A DNA stretch of 64,000 bases. Source: Amanita rubescens. Taxonomy: Eukaryota; Basidiomycota; Agaricomycetes; Agaricales; Amanitaceae. The DNA lies in contig WION01000206.1 of NCBI GenBank assembly GCA_015039365.1, positions 33,517 to 97,516 of the forward strand, written 5' to 3'. Of the stretch, positions 22,114-33,742 are shown piece after piece. How positions within the stretch are numbered: the first letter of the stretch is position 1; the number at the start of each line of letters is the position of its first letter. Under the pieces are notes generated by a model. That model made no database searches and had not been told where the DNA came from. It was given only the letters and a program-made list of their open reading frames with translations. Both the position numbers and the translations under genes were made by a program.

Positions 22114-23453
22114 ATGGACCCATTGACTCCAGACAGCTTCAACCATTTCATGCAGCGCCTCTCTACAGGGAGAATCTATCACTTTGTGCACATTTATATT
22201 GCCTGAATTCCTCTAGTCAACTTACGCTTTGTTTCAAGGTCGACCAGAAACCCGATTCTTTTCATCCAAATCGAACCCACTCATTGCTATGCCTTCACGG
22301 CATGCCTGACTCCTGGTAATACAGCCTCAACTTCATTGAGTCATTTTTGAGAAATCACCGCTAGGTACGGATGGCGGTACCAAATCGGCCCCTGGGTTCG
22401 CAATGGAGCGCGGGTCATCGTTCCAGACATGCTTGGCTACGGTGGCACCGACAAGCCAAAGGACCCTGCCGAATATACTCCAAAGAAACTATGCGATGAT
22501 CTTGTAGCTCTTCTGGATTTACTAGAAGTCAAAAATGCCGTTCGTATTTCTGAGATCATCCAACCTCAACCTCTCTGAAGCTACGGGAAGGTTGTTATTG
22601 GACACGATTGGGGTGCCTTCACGGCCGGTCGTTTTGCTCTATGGTATCCCCATCGGATTTTGGCCTTGGTGATGTACGTCAATTTCAAAACACCTATTTT
22701 CATTGCCTTCAGCTGCGTCAAGGATAAGTCTTCCTTACACACCTCCTTCTCCTACCTATATCCCAGTTCAAGAAATCGCTAAACGCGCTCCAAATCTTGG
22801 CTATCAAATGTATCTTGCTGACGCACGATCTACAGCTGACATTGAAGCTAACGCATGCTTCTTTCTAATTATAAGAACAACATTGACTGACGAAAGGTAG
22901 CTTGAACGATTCGTCGATATCGTATTCAAGCCTCCTGCATCCGGAGTTGATTTCACTCCACAAGGGGCATTTGAGAAAGCATTGAGAAGCGACGTAGACA
23001 GTTCATCCGTTCTGAATGCGAAGGTCTGGTTGGAAATTTCCCGTCTGCTAGTACTTACACCTGAACAGGAACGGTCATTCTATCTTGGTCACCTCGCGAA
23101 GGGCATGGAAGGACCACTCAACTATACTCGTACCTACAAGGCTCGTTACAACGAAGAAAAGGGTATTACCATGTCACCCGTCGCCTTCGATTCGCAAACT
23201 GATATTGTTTTTCTTAGATCTTCCAGCTAATCTCAACCCAGATTTACCAGTTCTTTTCATATGGGGTACTCAAGACCTCACCACAACATCGTTTTTGATC
23301 ACAAAGTCACACAAGTTCATACCCAGATTGCAGGACGTTGCGCTGGAAGGCATAGGTCACTGGGTAATGGTGGAAGCCAAAGATGAAGTAACGGAGATTG
23401 TTGCTAGCTGGCTGAAACGCCTAACGTCCAGCTTCCCTCTCGGAAAGCTTTGA
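22114..23453 (+). CDS. Alpha/beta hydrolase, epoxide-hydrolase type
   Basis: Soluble epoxide-hydrolase-like enzyme of the alpha/beta-hydrolase fold. Exon 1 gives MDPLTPDSFNHFMQRLSTGR; after splicing the oxyanion-hole motif LLCLHGMPDSWYGWRYQIGP (HGxP), then IVPDMLGYGGTDKP, and the nucleophile elbow VVIGHDWGAFTAGRFALW with the nucleophilic Asp in GHDWG. The late Asp is in LFIWGTQDLTT and the catalytic His in EGIGHWVMVE. The cap region includes VPYTPPSPTYIP. About eight short introns. The stop is TGA at 23451-23453. Substrate is unknown; detoxification or lipid-epoxide metabolism is inferred from the family. Confidence 0.9.
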
Positions 23454-23522
23454 ATTGTGATACCAGATGTAATACTAGTACTTGTACCAATTGTTTGTTC
23501 ATGCTTCTTTCTAAAACCCAGC

Positions 23523-24979
23523 ATGTCCAGTACGCCAATCCCTCCAAAAGATGAGATAGAAGAAATTCCTCCGCCAGAACGTCCGCCGTCGCCCCCGGCA
23601 CACATGACTTTCGCAGCAAGGGGCGTCCATGTAGGAGACCCATTCCTCCGACCACCTCAAATTTACTCATGGACGTGGCGTCGGCCAATTCTGGGCATAG
23701 CCGCCAACTTTCTCTGCGTTCAAACCACGGGATTATCGACTGCCTAGTCAGCAAGCAATGACTCATGTAGCTTGGAGTTGTGACGGGAAGAAACTCGCTG
23801 CTGTTGGTATTGATAAAATCACTCGAGTTTGGTCCCCAGAAAAGAGCGTAAGCCTGTTCTATTTTCTCCGCGCGTACTTTGGGCTCATGGACTTTTAGAT
23901 GGAATTCCGCTCTGCGACTTCTTTCTCAGGTGGACATTCCGACGATGTTGATTACGTGTCCTGGAATCCGACCCATCCTGAACTCTTTTGTACTTCAAGT
24001 CAGAAAGATAGACGGATAATATTCTGGGACGCAAGACGTGAGTGTTGTTTCAACTGCGTCCATATGCTAGCTCACCCAAGTGCCGGTTCCATAGAGAGCC
24101 GCTACGTCCAACAGTGCTCACTCAAAGTGTCGCCGGTTCAAACATGTTATTCGCCGGACGGTAGATCTCTATTGTATACTTCTGCTGGAAACCAACTATT
24201 TTATATGACGTTGTGCAAGGATGGTGAGGACACGAAGGAGCAGTGGCGATTAATAGAGAGAGAACCTGTTCGTACCTTCTGACATGGTGACTGACATGCA
24301 AAGTTTCTAACAGATTCGTTAGGTTTTTGGCTCGGCCGCTATTTTCAACCATGCCGGAGATGGCATTTTGCTGACGCACAATTCTGAACACGCTATCCGT
24401 GTTATGGACTTTCCTACTCTCACTGTATCCGAGAGTCCAGCAGCTCATGTGGGAGGTACTGTGGCTCTTGCGTTAGATCCGCGGGGAAGGTATGGAATCG
24501 TCTTCTAAGAGACGACAGAAGTGACCGAATTAGCATATAGGTACCTCGCGTCTGGTGGCCATGACTCGATCGTGAACCTGTTCGACCTATCAGACTGGAT
24601 ATGCTCCAGGACTATTACTTCTTGCGAGTGAGTACCCAAGTACTCTTTCCCGTACATAGTAATGACATTACCCATCTAGATACAGCATAAATGCTCTGAG
24701 CTTTTCTTATGATGGTGAATATTTAGCGATTGCCAACGCGGGAACGTATATCGATATCGTAAGTGGTTACAAATTCCTGAGATTTCGCGTTTTGTAACGC
24801 TATTGCAGTCTGCCACAGAAACTGGCATGCCATTGCACCGCGTACCTGCGCTTGCTCCTTCGCCGACTGTGACTTGGCATCCGTCAAAATACGTGATTGC
24901 ATATTGCGGACAAACCAAAATGCGCGAAGGAGGGCCGCCTCCTGTGGCTGTAATTAGTATGTTTGGGTTACTCGAATAA
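23523..24979 (+). CDS. THO complex subunit 3 (Tex1/THOC3-like WD40 protein)
   Basis: WD40 beta-propeller of the TREX/THO complex coupling transcription to mRNA export. The N-terminal extension (MSSTPIPPKDEIEEIPPPER) joins through an intron of about 70 bp (donor near 23631, acceptor CATAG at about 23701) to PPTFSAFKPRDYRLPSQQAM. WD repeats follow: THVAWSCDGKKLAAVGIDK, GHSDDVDYVSWNPTHPELFC, QTCYSPDGRSLLYTS, HVGGTVALALDPRGRYLASG, NALSFSYDGEYLAIA and PTVTWHPSKYVIAYCG. The tail VAVISMFGLLE and TAA (24977-24979) match the family's short C terminus after the last blade. The 3' end has a duplicated fragment at 21.8 kb. Confidence 0.88.
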
Positions 24980-25735
24980 CTGCATGTTTTACATCCTGCG
25001 ATTGGTGACTCTTGTTCGAAGCTTTATGCTATGTCACCGGCATGTGAACGTGCGCAGCACTAGGGATGTTATTATCTTACTCAAGCCGTAATCGGAGAAG
25101 CTATATTTCACATGAGACGCCAGTACTATGACGTGGTCCATCATGCAGCCAAGACCGGAGGCAGCTATTCCCTGTCCGATCGCAGGGTTGTGCCAATACC
25201 GAGAATGCGATCAGTTCGAGGATCCAATGCCAATTCGGAGCAGCGCAACAGTATAAGGTGAATAACCCCGATGCCGCACCGACGCGCACTTAAGCGCTGT
25301 ATTGAAGGCGCTGGGTGATAGTTAGCCACGTAGTCAGGACTCAATGGTCACTACTACATATAGCAAACCGATCTTCTACGGAAACGTCATGACTCCAATG
25401 ATGCCGGGGGCGTCGTTCCCCGTTTTTCCTGTAAGGAAAATACCTCGACATGAGGGCCAATATTGGACCATATGCTCCGGTTCTAGGACTGACCAAACCC
25501 GAACTTGGAGAAACGTGTTTGCAACGATGACAACGTACTCGGCATTGAAGGTATGAGGCATTGTCTACTATACACTTACCCATATAGTTTGTCTGATAAA
25601 TTACAGACTTCAAAGCGGTTGGACCTGGTTACAATATTCCTATTGGAGCCATACATGATTATGTCTAACCCAGCTACATCACATTGGACCACTCTATGTC
25701 ATTTAACCACTTCAGCTCCGAGATTTCCCAAGTTG
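24980..25735. other. Intergenic region between THO3 and the secreted Cys-rich gene
   Basis: About 750 bp. A plus-strand 70-codon ORF at 25344-25556 ends at a plausible donor (AAG|GTATGA) and could be spliced at 25606, but the product resembles nothing I know and would run antisense into the secreted protein gene. I do not call it. Confidence 0.35.
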
Positions 25736-26118
25736 CTAGCAAGCGGTATCAACTCCATTGTCACAAGTTGTTCTGTCGTTATTACAGGTGTAGTAGTGGT
25801 TGCTCGAACAATTAGCGTCGTTATTGTGGTTGCCGCAGAATTCGTCCCCTGGATTGAATCCGGCAGGACATCCGCAACTGGACTGTTGGCAATCCTGCGA
25901 GAGAGTTAGAAGCCCAAATCATAAGCATAGATGTCAATCCGTACACTTTGAGAAGAGCCAGAGACGGCGGGAGCCGCGCGGGCCACAACGTTCGCAATCT
26001 GAGCAGCCATGGCGGCACCGACGAGGGTGAGGGCAATGATGCTAGTGAATGCAGTGAACTGCGCAAACAGGTGAGTTGACCATGACCGTAAAGCTTAGAG
26101 CAGGAACTGTACCTTCAT
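25736..26118 (-). CDS. Small secreted cysteine-rich protein (8 Cys)
   Basis: Three exons, the first only ATG AAG (26113-26118), then FTAFTSIIALTLVGAAMAAQ, giving a classical signal peptide with an Ala-x-Ala region, then a short linker ending AVSGSSQS. The third exon, after an intron of about 60 bp starting GTACGG, encodes DCQQSSCGCPAGFNPGDEFC and a further four cysteines in NCSSNHYYTCNNDRTTCDN and the terminal TAC(Cys). Total about 92 aa, mature part about 53 aa with eight cysteines. The stop is TAG at 25736-25738. The spacing CxxxxCxC...C...C...C...C...C is not one I can name. Secretion is predicted; an effector-like or cell-wall role is speculation. Confidence 0.7.
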
Positions 26119-26989
26119 TGTTATAGAGCGAGCGAAGGTTCGAGTTCAAAATTAGGGAAAGATGCTTGCCTGAGGAACGAAGGCAAAATTCAAGCCTCTT
26201 TATCTTTTCAGCAGCGCCGTTGACTCCGGGGACGTGGGCGGCGACTCCTGGCCCTCTCTCGTTTGAGAAATGAGTATCCGCAGTCGCAAGGAGGGACTAT
26301 GTATCACACTCATGGCATCGGAGGAGCCTATATTCGCAACAAGAGGATGTTACGCTGCCGTCATGAAATAAAGTTTAGTTATATGACTACAGCGCCATGC
26401 CATTGAACAATGTGCGCGTACTAAGGTCGACCGGGCAAGGTTCAATGTATAGTAACCTTGGTATAGTAGCAGGCCAATACTTCCGGTCAGCCGTTCTCCG
26501 AGTATTAGACCGGATCCTTTTTCAACAATTTGTTCCGCGACTACAGGAGCATAAACAAAAATATCTTTCAGTTCGGAAATGACTGTTGTTACAAGTCCAC
26601 CTCTTACTCGAGAAGGAAGTGTTTTATTCCGTTACATAGTATTTCGGCTCTTTTCAGCGATCCGAAAACCTCCCGGCCTGCAATGGGAATAAGCATTGAA
26701 CATTCCTATTCATGGTTGCGGTAGGCTACACGGTGTCGGCCCATGCAGGTGTTGGCTCGTCGAGTCATTCTCTGTGGTTCGGCATGCCCATGAGGAACCA
26801 TCTGCGGACGTGGATGAAATCCAAATAGTACGCATTCATCGGGATGGCCTCTCCCAGAGCAGCGTTACGCAAACTTGTACCTGGACTGCGGGTTTGGGCA
26901 TGCTGGGAGAGTCGAGACGGATAGCGCTGAATGAAAAAGCATTGGAGTTGCGACCGCTGACGGCCACAAGGTGACAAATCGCGCACAGC
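26119..26989. other. Gap with no supported gene
   Basis: About 870 bp. The first 150 bp should be the promoter of the secreted protein gene. ORFs on either strand are short and show no family resemblance. It ends at the degraded 3' side of a NOP14 relic. Confidence 0.4.
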
Positions 26990-28090
26990 CTAGGCATCGG
27001 GAAGAGAGACATAATAAAACCGACGCTCGCCTTCTTCCCCTTCCGCTTCGTCTTCTGATTCTTCATCGAATCCTTCCTCGCCATTTTCTTCTTCGCCCCT
27101 GGTCTCTTCGTCGCTCTCCTCTTCCCCTTCAAGGCTTCACCGCCAATGATGGCATCATCGCCTATCCCTCCATCACTGGCTTCCTCCCCAAGTCCAGCAC
27201 CCAGACCGCCCCACGCCACATCGAAATCATCTTCAAGTTATCCCCTCCTCGCTTCCTCTTCTTACTAGGTTTTCCTTCGCTCTCACTCTCGCTTTCAACC
27301 TCCGCCTCTGTCTCTTGAGCTCAGCCTTCTCCAACGCTTCCCTCTGCTCGAACGTTAACTCTTCCCCGGTCTTTGTCCTATCCTTTGGCCTCGATCGCTT
27401 GTCAAAAGCTAGTTCTCGTACATGCTGATCATAATCCAGATCCTGGGATGCTAGCAAAAACTCATCTTCTGGCGTTTTTGGAACGGATCGTTTGGGTGGA
27501 TCCGATACGGCTGAATGAGCAGGGGGATTGGTTCGGGTGATGCATCACTGGCGGTGGTAGCAGCGGGCACCGCATATAGCAGATCTCCGAGTCGTAGGGA
27601 GCTGAACTCTTTCGTCCAGTCTCTGACGAACGGTCCCCTTCTCTTCCTCCATTTGTCTGAGTAACTAGGTGAAACGAGATTTAATGCTATCGTGATTCGT
27701 CATCACATACGTACTTTGTGTTCTTTACTCTTAGCAATCACTTCGGTCATAACTTCGGCTTTTGGTTTCTTCCTAGCAGGCTACAGCGCGGTGAGGATGA
27801 TCCAGCAAGAACCGCCAGCGTAAACGTCATACCTCTTCCTCCACCTCGTCTTCATCCTCATGTCCAAAACCTCCGAAATGCGTATTTCGAACGATTTCCT
27901 TGTCGATTTGACCTGATGGTATCTAACATACCATTCTCGTCTTCCTCTACCCTCAACCGACGTCATCAAAGTCGTCCAAATTAGACAAGCTTTGCCCATA
28001 ATGCGTAAGCTCTTCGTCCTCCAAGTCGAAGGCAGAGTCTTTTACGGTTCGTTCCAACGTCCGTTCCTTGAGGCTCACAATATGGTCTCT
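26990..28090 (-). pseudogene. NOP14 pseudogene, copy 1 (central region only)
   Basis: NOP14 is a nucleolar factor for 18S rRNA/40S maturation. Reading 3' to 5' on this strand: FDLEDEELTHYGQSLSN, DDFDDVG, QIDKEIVRNTHFGGFGHEDE, then after a normal intron KKPKAEVMTEVIAKSKEHK, LLRQMEEEKGTVRQRLDE, LRLGDLLYAVPAATT and LDYDQHVRELAFDKRSRPKD with RTKTGEELTFEQREALEKAE. Frame breaks occur after DDFDDVG (one base lost), after RQRLDE and downstream. An intron present in copy 2 is cut to 19 nt. Both gene ends are missing (no start region, no C-terminal half). Clearly non-functional here; a working NOP14 must lie elsewhere. Confidence 0.8.
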
Positions 28091-28897
28091 CACCAAACCG
28101 CCGGTCAAGAATGAATTGACCGGTGACCCGACCCGGCGACTCGGTGTATTACCTGAGTGACGCTAAGATACCGCTGTCTGCCTTTCGTCAACTCACGAGT
28201 AAGAAATTTCTCCCCAATTTCCAGTCATACAACGCTCCAAACCAGCGCTAGCCCTCAGACCACTACGACACATCCACCATCCACCAGAGCCCTCGAGCCC
28301 ACCATGAGACACGCCGTCACACCGTACACGCGCAAACAAATGTACGCGAAGCCCTCGTTTAACTTGATGATCTTTGAATTTCAATAGGATTCCAATGGTG
28401 GCATTTCGTATGACTTGCTAGAAGATTACCCTGTCGTTATGACTACTACGCTTCACTGAACGGTGTTGCACTATGTAAGTATGAGAGACTACGAAACTTT
28501 TACGTCGCAGCAGGAAGAGATGGGCACTATGGTTATAACTCGGAAGGAGCCATCCACATACCCCTACGACTCCCCAACCGCATCCTGGCATCCATCGTCT
28601 TCTCAGCCATGCAGCGCGACGAATGCGACGAGGGTAGCGGTTACGGATTGCCAGCCTCCCCGTCGCCTCTTGAGGCCGCATCCGAGCCCGGCCTCAAGTT
28701 CTCTTCCTTCCCTTCGCAAGTAAATGCCCCTTCAAGCGGACCGAAATGCTGTTCTTATTCTCTACATGACTCGTTGGTCGACTCCGCAGGTCTTGATTCC
28801 AATGTTGAACACGCGTCTGCATAGCGCCACCCTGAGACAAGGATCACGCTGACACCAATGGCGACGAGGAGACGAAGGAGAATGGCAGTGGTAGTTT
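28091..28897. other. Unexplained stretch with weak plus-strand coding signal
   Basis: About 800 bp. On the plus strand several short exons with plausible GT-AG borders can be imagined, and one frame around 28440-28640 reads DYYASLNGVALCKYERL followed by AGRDGHYGYNSEGAIHIPLR without a stop to 28824. I recognise no family. It may be a fragment of a gene whose other parts are lost, like the relics on both sides. Confidence 0.25.
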
Positions 28898-29455
28898 TCA
28901 CGTTAGTGCGAGTTTTCTTCGGGGCACACTGCAGCGGGTGACGTGGTCATATTGTTGCCACGTTGGTGGGAGGAAAGCCGCCTTGCTAAGACTGGCCGCA
29001 GATGATACTCGCAGCTTCGGAGGCGCTGGGTATTGTTTTGCGAGAGCTTGAAAGGTAGACGGTCCCCTTGGGACTGGGGCAAATAGCGATGCACGGTGAC
29101 CGGCTGGACCAAGTGTTAAAGCAAGACGGATGCATTTTGGTTTGCTGTATGTATTATCACCGAGATCTTTGTCACCATTTCCGTCATGGGCCTCACGACC
29201 GGTATCTTGATTCGCGGCATTGCTTAACAATAACTTCCTCGTTCCTTCGCTGGCAGCTCCAACGAGTGTCAGACTGTCCTTGCCCTCGAGAGCTTCGAGA
29301 TGCTTTCCAGACCCGTCCGTGACAACGAAATGCCACACGTATCTCACGACACGCTTCTGGATTGTCAGCATGGCAGTCTGTTTGAGCGAACACCAAAGTT
29401 GTTCCGAATCCAGACACGGCTCCGGAGCCCGCAGAACGTCAGGTGCATCAGACAA
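28898..29455 (-). CDS. Hypothetical protein, doubtful
   Basis: A 185-codon ORF starting MSDAPDVLRAPEPCLDSEQL. Its middle (VRYVWHFVVTDGSGKHLEAL and EGKDSLTLVGAASEGTRKLL) has a balanced, protein-like composition, but the second half looks like noise and may contain introns. There is no signal peptide, membrane segment or known motif. The neighbourhood is relic-rich, so this may be part of a decayed gene. Confidence 0.25.
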   Translation of the reverse strand: MSDAPDVLRAPEPCLDSEQLWCSLKQTAMLTIQKRVVRYVWHFVVTDGSGKHLEALEGKDSLTLVGAASEGTRKLLLSNAANQDTGREAHDGNGDKDLGDNTYSKPKCIRLALTLGPAGHRASLFAPVPRGPSTFQALAKQYPAPPKLRVSSAASLSKAAFLPPTWQQYDHVTRCSVPRRKLALT

Positions 29456-29630
29456 ACAAACGTCTCTGATTCCTCCTCCCGCTAAATTAATTAATTATTG
29501 GCCAACACACATATATTGTGTCTCGTCGCTGAGTCAGGCTTGCCTCCGAAATTCCCAATCAATCAGACAGCTTCACCTCTCCACGTCGTTTATAATACAG
29601 TGGATACATAGGCGGAGAGGCAAGGATAAA

Positions 29631-30589
29631 CTAGGATTGAGCCAGTTGTAACTTTAACGAATGCCAATTCTGCGCCTTCTTAGCGGGAAGGTTGAGCTTC
29701 GGTTGCGGAAGGATGGCTTTCTCGAATTCACATCGAACGCGGAAATTTGCCATCGCGCCTTTCCTCGCCGTGTTTGGTATTTTCACCTGGAATTGGCATT
29801 CACCATCCAAGGACAACATCTGAGGTGCTTTCCATGTGAACGATATCTCACGGCCCTTTCCATACATTCCTTTGAACTTAATGCCCGTCGTGGTTGTACA
29901 CTCCGTATCACTCCCAGTACTCGCTCCAGCACCGAAGGACCCCCCATGACCCCCTACGGTGGCCGTTGCCGAGATTGAGGAATGATGGGTTTGCTTGATG
30001 GTGACTGGGCCCGAAGAGTCGACGGCAATGACTTTGTCAAACTTGATTGCGAGCGGTGTCCCGTGTCTCTCTGAAAAGTGGATTAGGTTAATAACGAGAC
30101 ACATATTGGCTCAACATTACCAAGGTCAGTAAACTGAATAACAAACGTAATTTGCTTAAGTGGGCCAGTCGAAATGCCGGCTGAGCCCTGGAAGTGGATA
30201 ACTCTCAGATTCTTCTGTACCTCCCCGAGTTTGGCCATAAGCGTGAACGTGGGCTCAGCCTCACGCTCGACGCATAATACCGGTTCGTAATCATCGGAAT
30301 TGAGAGGACAATCATGATAGTCCCTATCAAGCTGTGACTGAGGAGATCGCTTCTTCCAAAACAAAAGCTTTCGCCAAAATGACGACGCTTCGACGGGGTC
30401 AAAAGATATGGAACTCTGCTCTGGGTTGTGCTGAGTACTGGGGCCGGGAGTAGAAATGATGTATGAGGGCGGCTTATCAGGGAGGTTGGGGTCGAAGTCG
30501 ACTGCAGTGGGTTCAGCCTTTGTGTCGTCGAAGGATAGTCCGATGTATCCTTCGGCCGTCAAGACTGGCGGGTCCTCTAGAGAAACCAT
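29631..30589 (-). CDS. Uncharacterised protein, beta-rich by appearance
   Basis: Two exons joined across a clean 50-bp intron (30071-30120, GTAATG...TTTTCAG) that keeps frame (FVIQFTDL|ERHGTPLAIKFDKVIAV). About 300 aa from MVSLEDPPVLTAEGYIGLSF. The N terminus is Pro/Ser-rich (NLPDKPPSYIISTPGPST) and includes a basic aromatic patch FWRKLLFWKKRSP. The C-terminal half alternates hydrophobic and polar residues (ISATATVGGHGGSFGAGAST, ISFTWKAPQML, ANFRVRCEFEKAI), suggesting a beta-sandwich. The PPSY motif could bind WW domains, and the overall plan vaguely recalls arrestin-like or C2-like proteins, but I do not claim that. The stop is TAG at 29631-29633. Confidence 0.6.
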
Positions 30590-31650
30590 GGAATGGGAGA
30601 CGAGCAAACGGCTGGAATTTCGACCACAGGCTAGGCATTGACACTATAAGTGGTTAGATATATACGGTTGGCCGGTGGGAACGATTGGGAAGCGATTAAA
30701 AACGCAGGTGATTGCCGAACGTCTAAGGTTCCTAGTAGTGTATGTAAGTATGTCAACGCCACAGGGCGCTCAAGCGCTCAAGCACTGACGTTCGTGGTAA
30801 ATCATCCGTGGCTATTATTAACGTTATTCGCTTCGTTCACTTTTCTGCCCACACTTGACGCCCGCACCTACAAAGGGACAGCTTCTGTGGCGTAAATAAG
30901 CGGATAGAGTAAATTATACTATATTTACCAATATAAATACAGTTATATAGTAACCATATACGGTTATTGCAGCAGTTCCGCTGAGCCGTGCTTGAGGCGC
31001 TTTGCTGGCTTCTGGACGAGATATGCCTGGATTTGGAGAACACCCATTCTTCAGTGATGCTTATGGCTGGTAATAGGTATGGCAAGATGTCGCATGCAAA
31101 TAAAGCAATACTCTCTACATAATGACAGGTGCGTAAACAGTCAGTTAATGCAACTCTGATAACAAATTATCATCCAGTCTATCTCGCCTACCTTCGAATG
31201 AAACATCTCATTCCACCTCTTCTCGCCAACCTTCTGTGGATGCCGAAGCTGTCGGAACTGTGATATTGAAGTTGAAAATGTCAAAATCCCAGATTGGGGG
31301 AAAGGTAAGGTTTTTTTTGGCGCTAGAAGCAAGAAACGCGCATCATTTCGCCCCATAGATAATAATAGTGCTAGTCGCATGTGTCGCATGTCAGAATCCA
31401 GATGGAGATGATAGTATATATGTAGAGGCGAAACGTTAAACTGCCTGTATTATTGGTAACTTTGATCGGCCAATTGACCTGTCAAAACGATGTCAACTAG
31501 TGTCAACTGACATGTCGGGAACCAGCTACTCGTTCACACGCAGGAGCTTATTCGGAACGTTGCTACCAAGCATGGACTACGCATTTATACAACCTGGTCT
31601 GGGAACGAGACTATCAGGTGACCATCGTCGTCTTCTACCATTCTTCGACA
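30590..31650. other. AT-rich intergenic region upstream of the caspase-like gene
   Basis: About 1 kb with no supported gene. A very AT-rich patch lies at about 30895-30970. The ORFs here are short and featureless. The proximal part should hold the caspase-like gene's promoter and possibly an upstream exon (an ATG at 31572 could be spliced in). Confidence 0.35.
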
Positions 31651-33742
31651 ATGTTCCCTCCGCCATTGGTTGCCAGGTTGGTTGGCATCGACGAGTATGA
31701 TAAATTCAAACACCTGAAACCCGAGGGCAACGTTAATGCCTCCAATCTCAAGGCCTTCTTAGAAGGAGAATTTAAGGACCCCGATTCCGAATCCAAGGCT
31801 GTCGACGTCGAAATCTCCAAGCCAAATTCTTCCAAAGAGGACATCGTCAAGATGCTCAATGGGTTGAGGAAAAAGTATGATCGAAACAAGGCAATTCTGT
31901 TCTTTTTCTCGGGCTTCATTGGCAGATCCCCCGCGGGCGCTATGCTTTGTCCATCCGATGTTGACCCGAGTAATGTGGACAGCGGCATCACAGATCAGGA
32001 GTTTATCCAGTATTTTGACAACATAGCCAGGGTTCGCGGAAATAATATTGTAATTTTCTTCCTAATTCGTAGTATAATGTTACTTATGTTTCACACTTCA
32101 GACATTCCTGCTGGACGCTCAGACAGAGCCATTTAAATGGGGGGATCCCAGGTCTTTCGTTGTTATTGCACCCACGAAGGCTCTTGGTAACCGTAAAGCG
32201 TTTACGGATGCCGCTATCGAAGTTCTGCGCTCGGAACTCCAGCACGAGTCGCTTGGTTATCTCACTCCAAAGTCTTTTGCCGCCAAGATACGAACTCTTA
32301 TGTATGCACCTTGCCGGTTCCTTATATTATCTGACATTTACCGGTACAGGCCTGCTGGTATAGAAGTCGACTGCTACGGTCAAAACGCTGATCGACTTTT
32401 GTTTAATCCATCCCGCGGACGGGCACATTATTCCTTTATACCCGGCAGGACTGAGGCAAATGGAAGCATAACCCTCTGCGCCGGTTCTGCGCATGGCATC
32501 AAAGAAGGTGTAACCTGCGGTATCTATGCAAATCCCATTGATACCAAGCAGGATGTTCTGGGATTCCTGAACGTTACGCGTGTTTCAGATGCCACCACTG
32601 CCAAATTATGCCCTCCCTCCGGTTGGTACTTGCCGTCTGTCTTCTACGCTGTGGATATGCGATGTCCTCACCAGACAGTGAACATCCTTGGCAGCAGTGT
32701 GCTGACCGAAGCGCCCGAGTGCATGGTCACGGCAAACGATGAAGCCCAGGCGAATATTATCTTCAAGAGCGGCAAGGAAGGCAAAGTTGCGCTTTTGTGG
32801 AAAGGGATCGTGAACGCCAAGTTGCGGATTGACGCTCCCTGTGAGGACCCCAAGATTGTTACGTCCGTCCCGGCGGATGATGAACAAAGTCTCATGAGGG
32901 CGATCAAGCGGGCCGCGAGGTTTACGTACTACATTTCACCCCCCCAATCATCCCCACCTTCCTTCAACTTGTTCGAGGTTGAGCTTAGAGAAGTCGACGA
33001 CGACACCGAGAAGCCTGAAGGAGATAATTTACTCCAAGACGGTGTCGCTGAGGTAAAGATAAAGCATGGCTCTAGCAAGAGGTTGGGCCTTGTCATTCGC
33101 AACAAAGCCAAAGTTGACATCTGGCCGTTTGTCTTCATATGCGATCCAAGTCGTTTTACAATCGGTGTGTATTACTCGAGTTGAAAGTCTATCCTTACAT
33201 TGACAGACAACGATCTCCCATAGCACCTTGGTATACGCCAAAGGAGCCAATATTGGCTCCCAACGACTCCAATAAGGGCGAACTCAATATCGGTTGTGGT
33301 AACGAAGCTGATCTAGAATTCGAATCGGATATCCCACACGAGTCATTAACTTATATTAAGATCATTGTTACTAGGCAACGTGCCGACTTCTCATTTCTAA
33401 CGCAACAAGGACGGGGTGAAGAAGAAAAACTTCGAGGTTTGATGACTCCCCCACAATCACAAGTTTGTCACTAACGGACCTTTTTCCTTACGTACCACAG
33501 GAGTTAATCCAGCGACTACAGTCCCTGACCTAGGCAACGACCCTTCTGACAATCCTCGATCCCCAGTCAGCCGGTCAAATAAGATGAGACAGTCAGCCAA
33601 GAAGGATGAGTGGGAGGGCATGGAAATCACAATTAAGCAGACATACGAGCCTCTCGTTCGTCAGACCCCCCCGTTGGAGCAAACAGGGACCCCTTCTTGG
33701 CTGTCCCAATTGTACCAACTTAAGAAACGACAGCGGGCTTAG
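31651..33742 (+). CDS. Caspase-domain (peptidase C14-like) protein without the catalytic His/Cys
   Basis: The domain order matches mushroom caspase-domain proteins: RLVGIDEYDKFKHLKPEGNV, NLKAFLEGEF, KAILFFFSGFIGRSPAGAML, CPSDVDPS, DQEFIQYFDNIARVRGNNI and, after an intron, TFLLDAQTEPF. In active members the two key spots read SGHG and DCCHSG; here they read SGFI and DAQTE, so both catalytic residues are gone. The C-terminal part (NADRLLFNP, GSAHGIKEGVTCGIYANP, APWYTPKEPILAP, LNIGCGNEADLEFE, EWEGMEITIKQTY) is the usual beta-rich extension. Introns at about 32047-32099, 32299-32349, 33169-33207 and 33461-33500. The start is the first ATG in frame; an upstream exon is possible. Duplicated in part at 41.1 kb. 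Confidence 0.78.

Noticed and set aside
23640..23720. Apparent frameshift in THO3 between the N-terminal extension and the first WD repeat
   Set aside because: An intron from GTAGGA at about 23631 to CATAG at about 23701 rejoins ARGVH to PPTFSAFKPRDY in frame.
25344..25909. Possible plus-strand two-exon gene
   Set aside because: The product resembles nothing and its second part overlaps the well-supported secreted Cys-rich gene in antisense.
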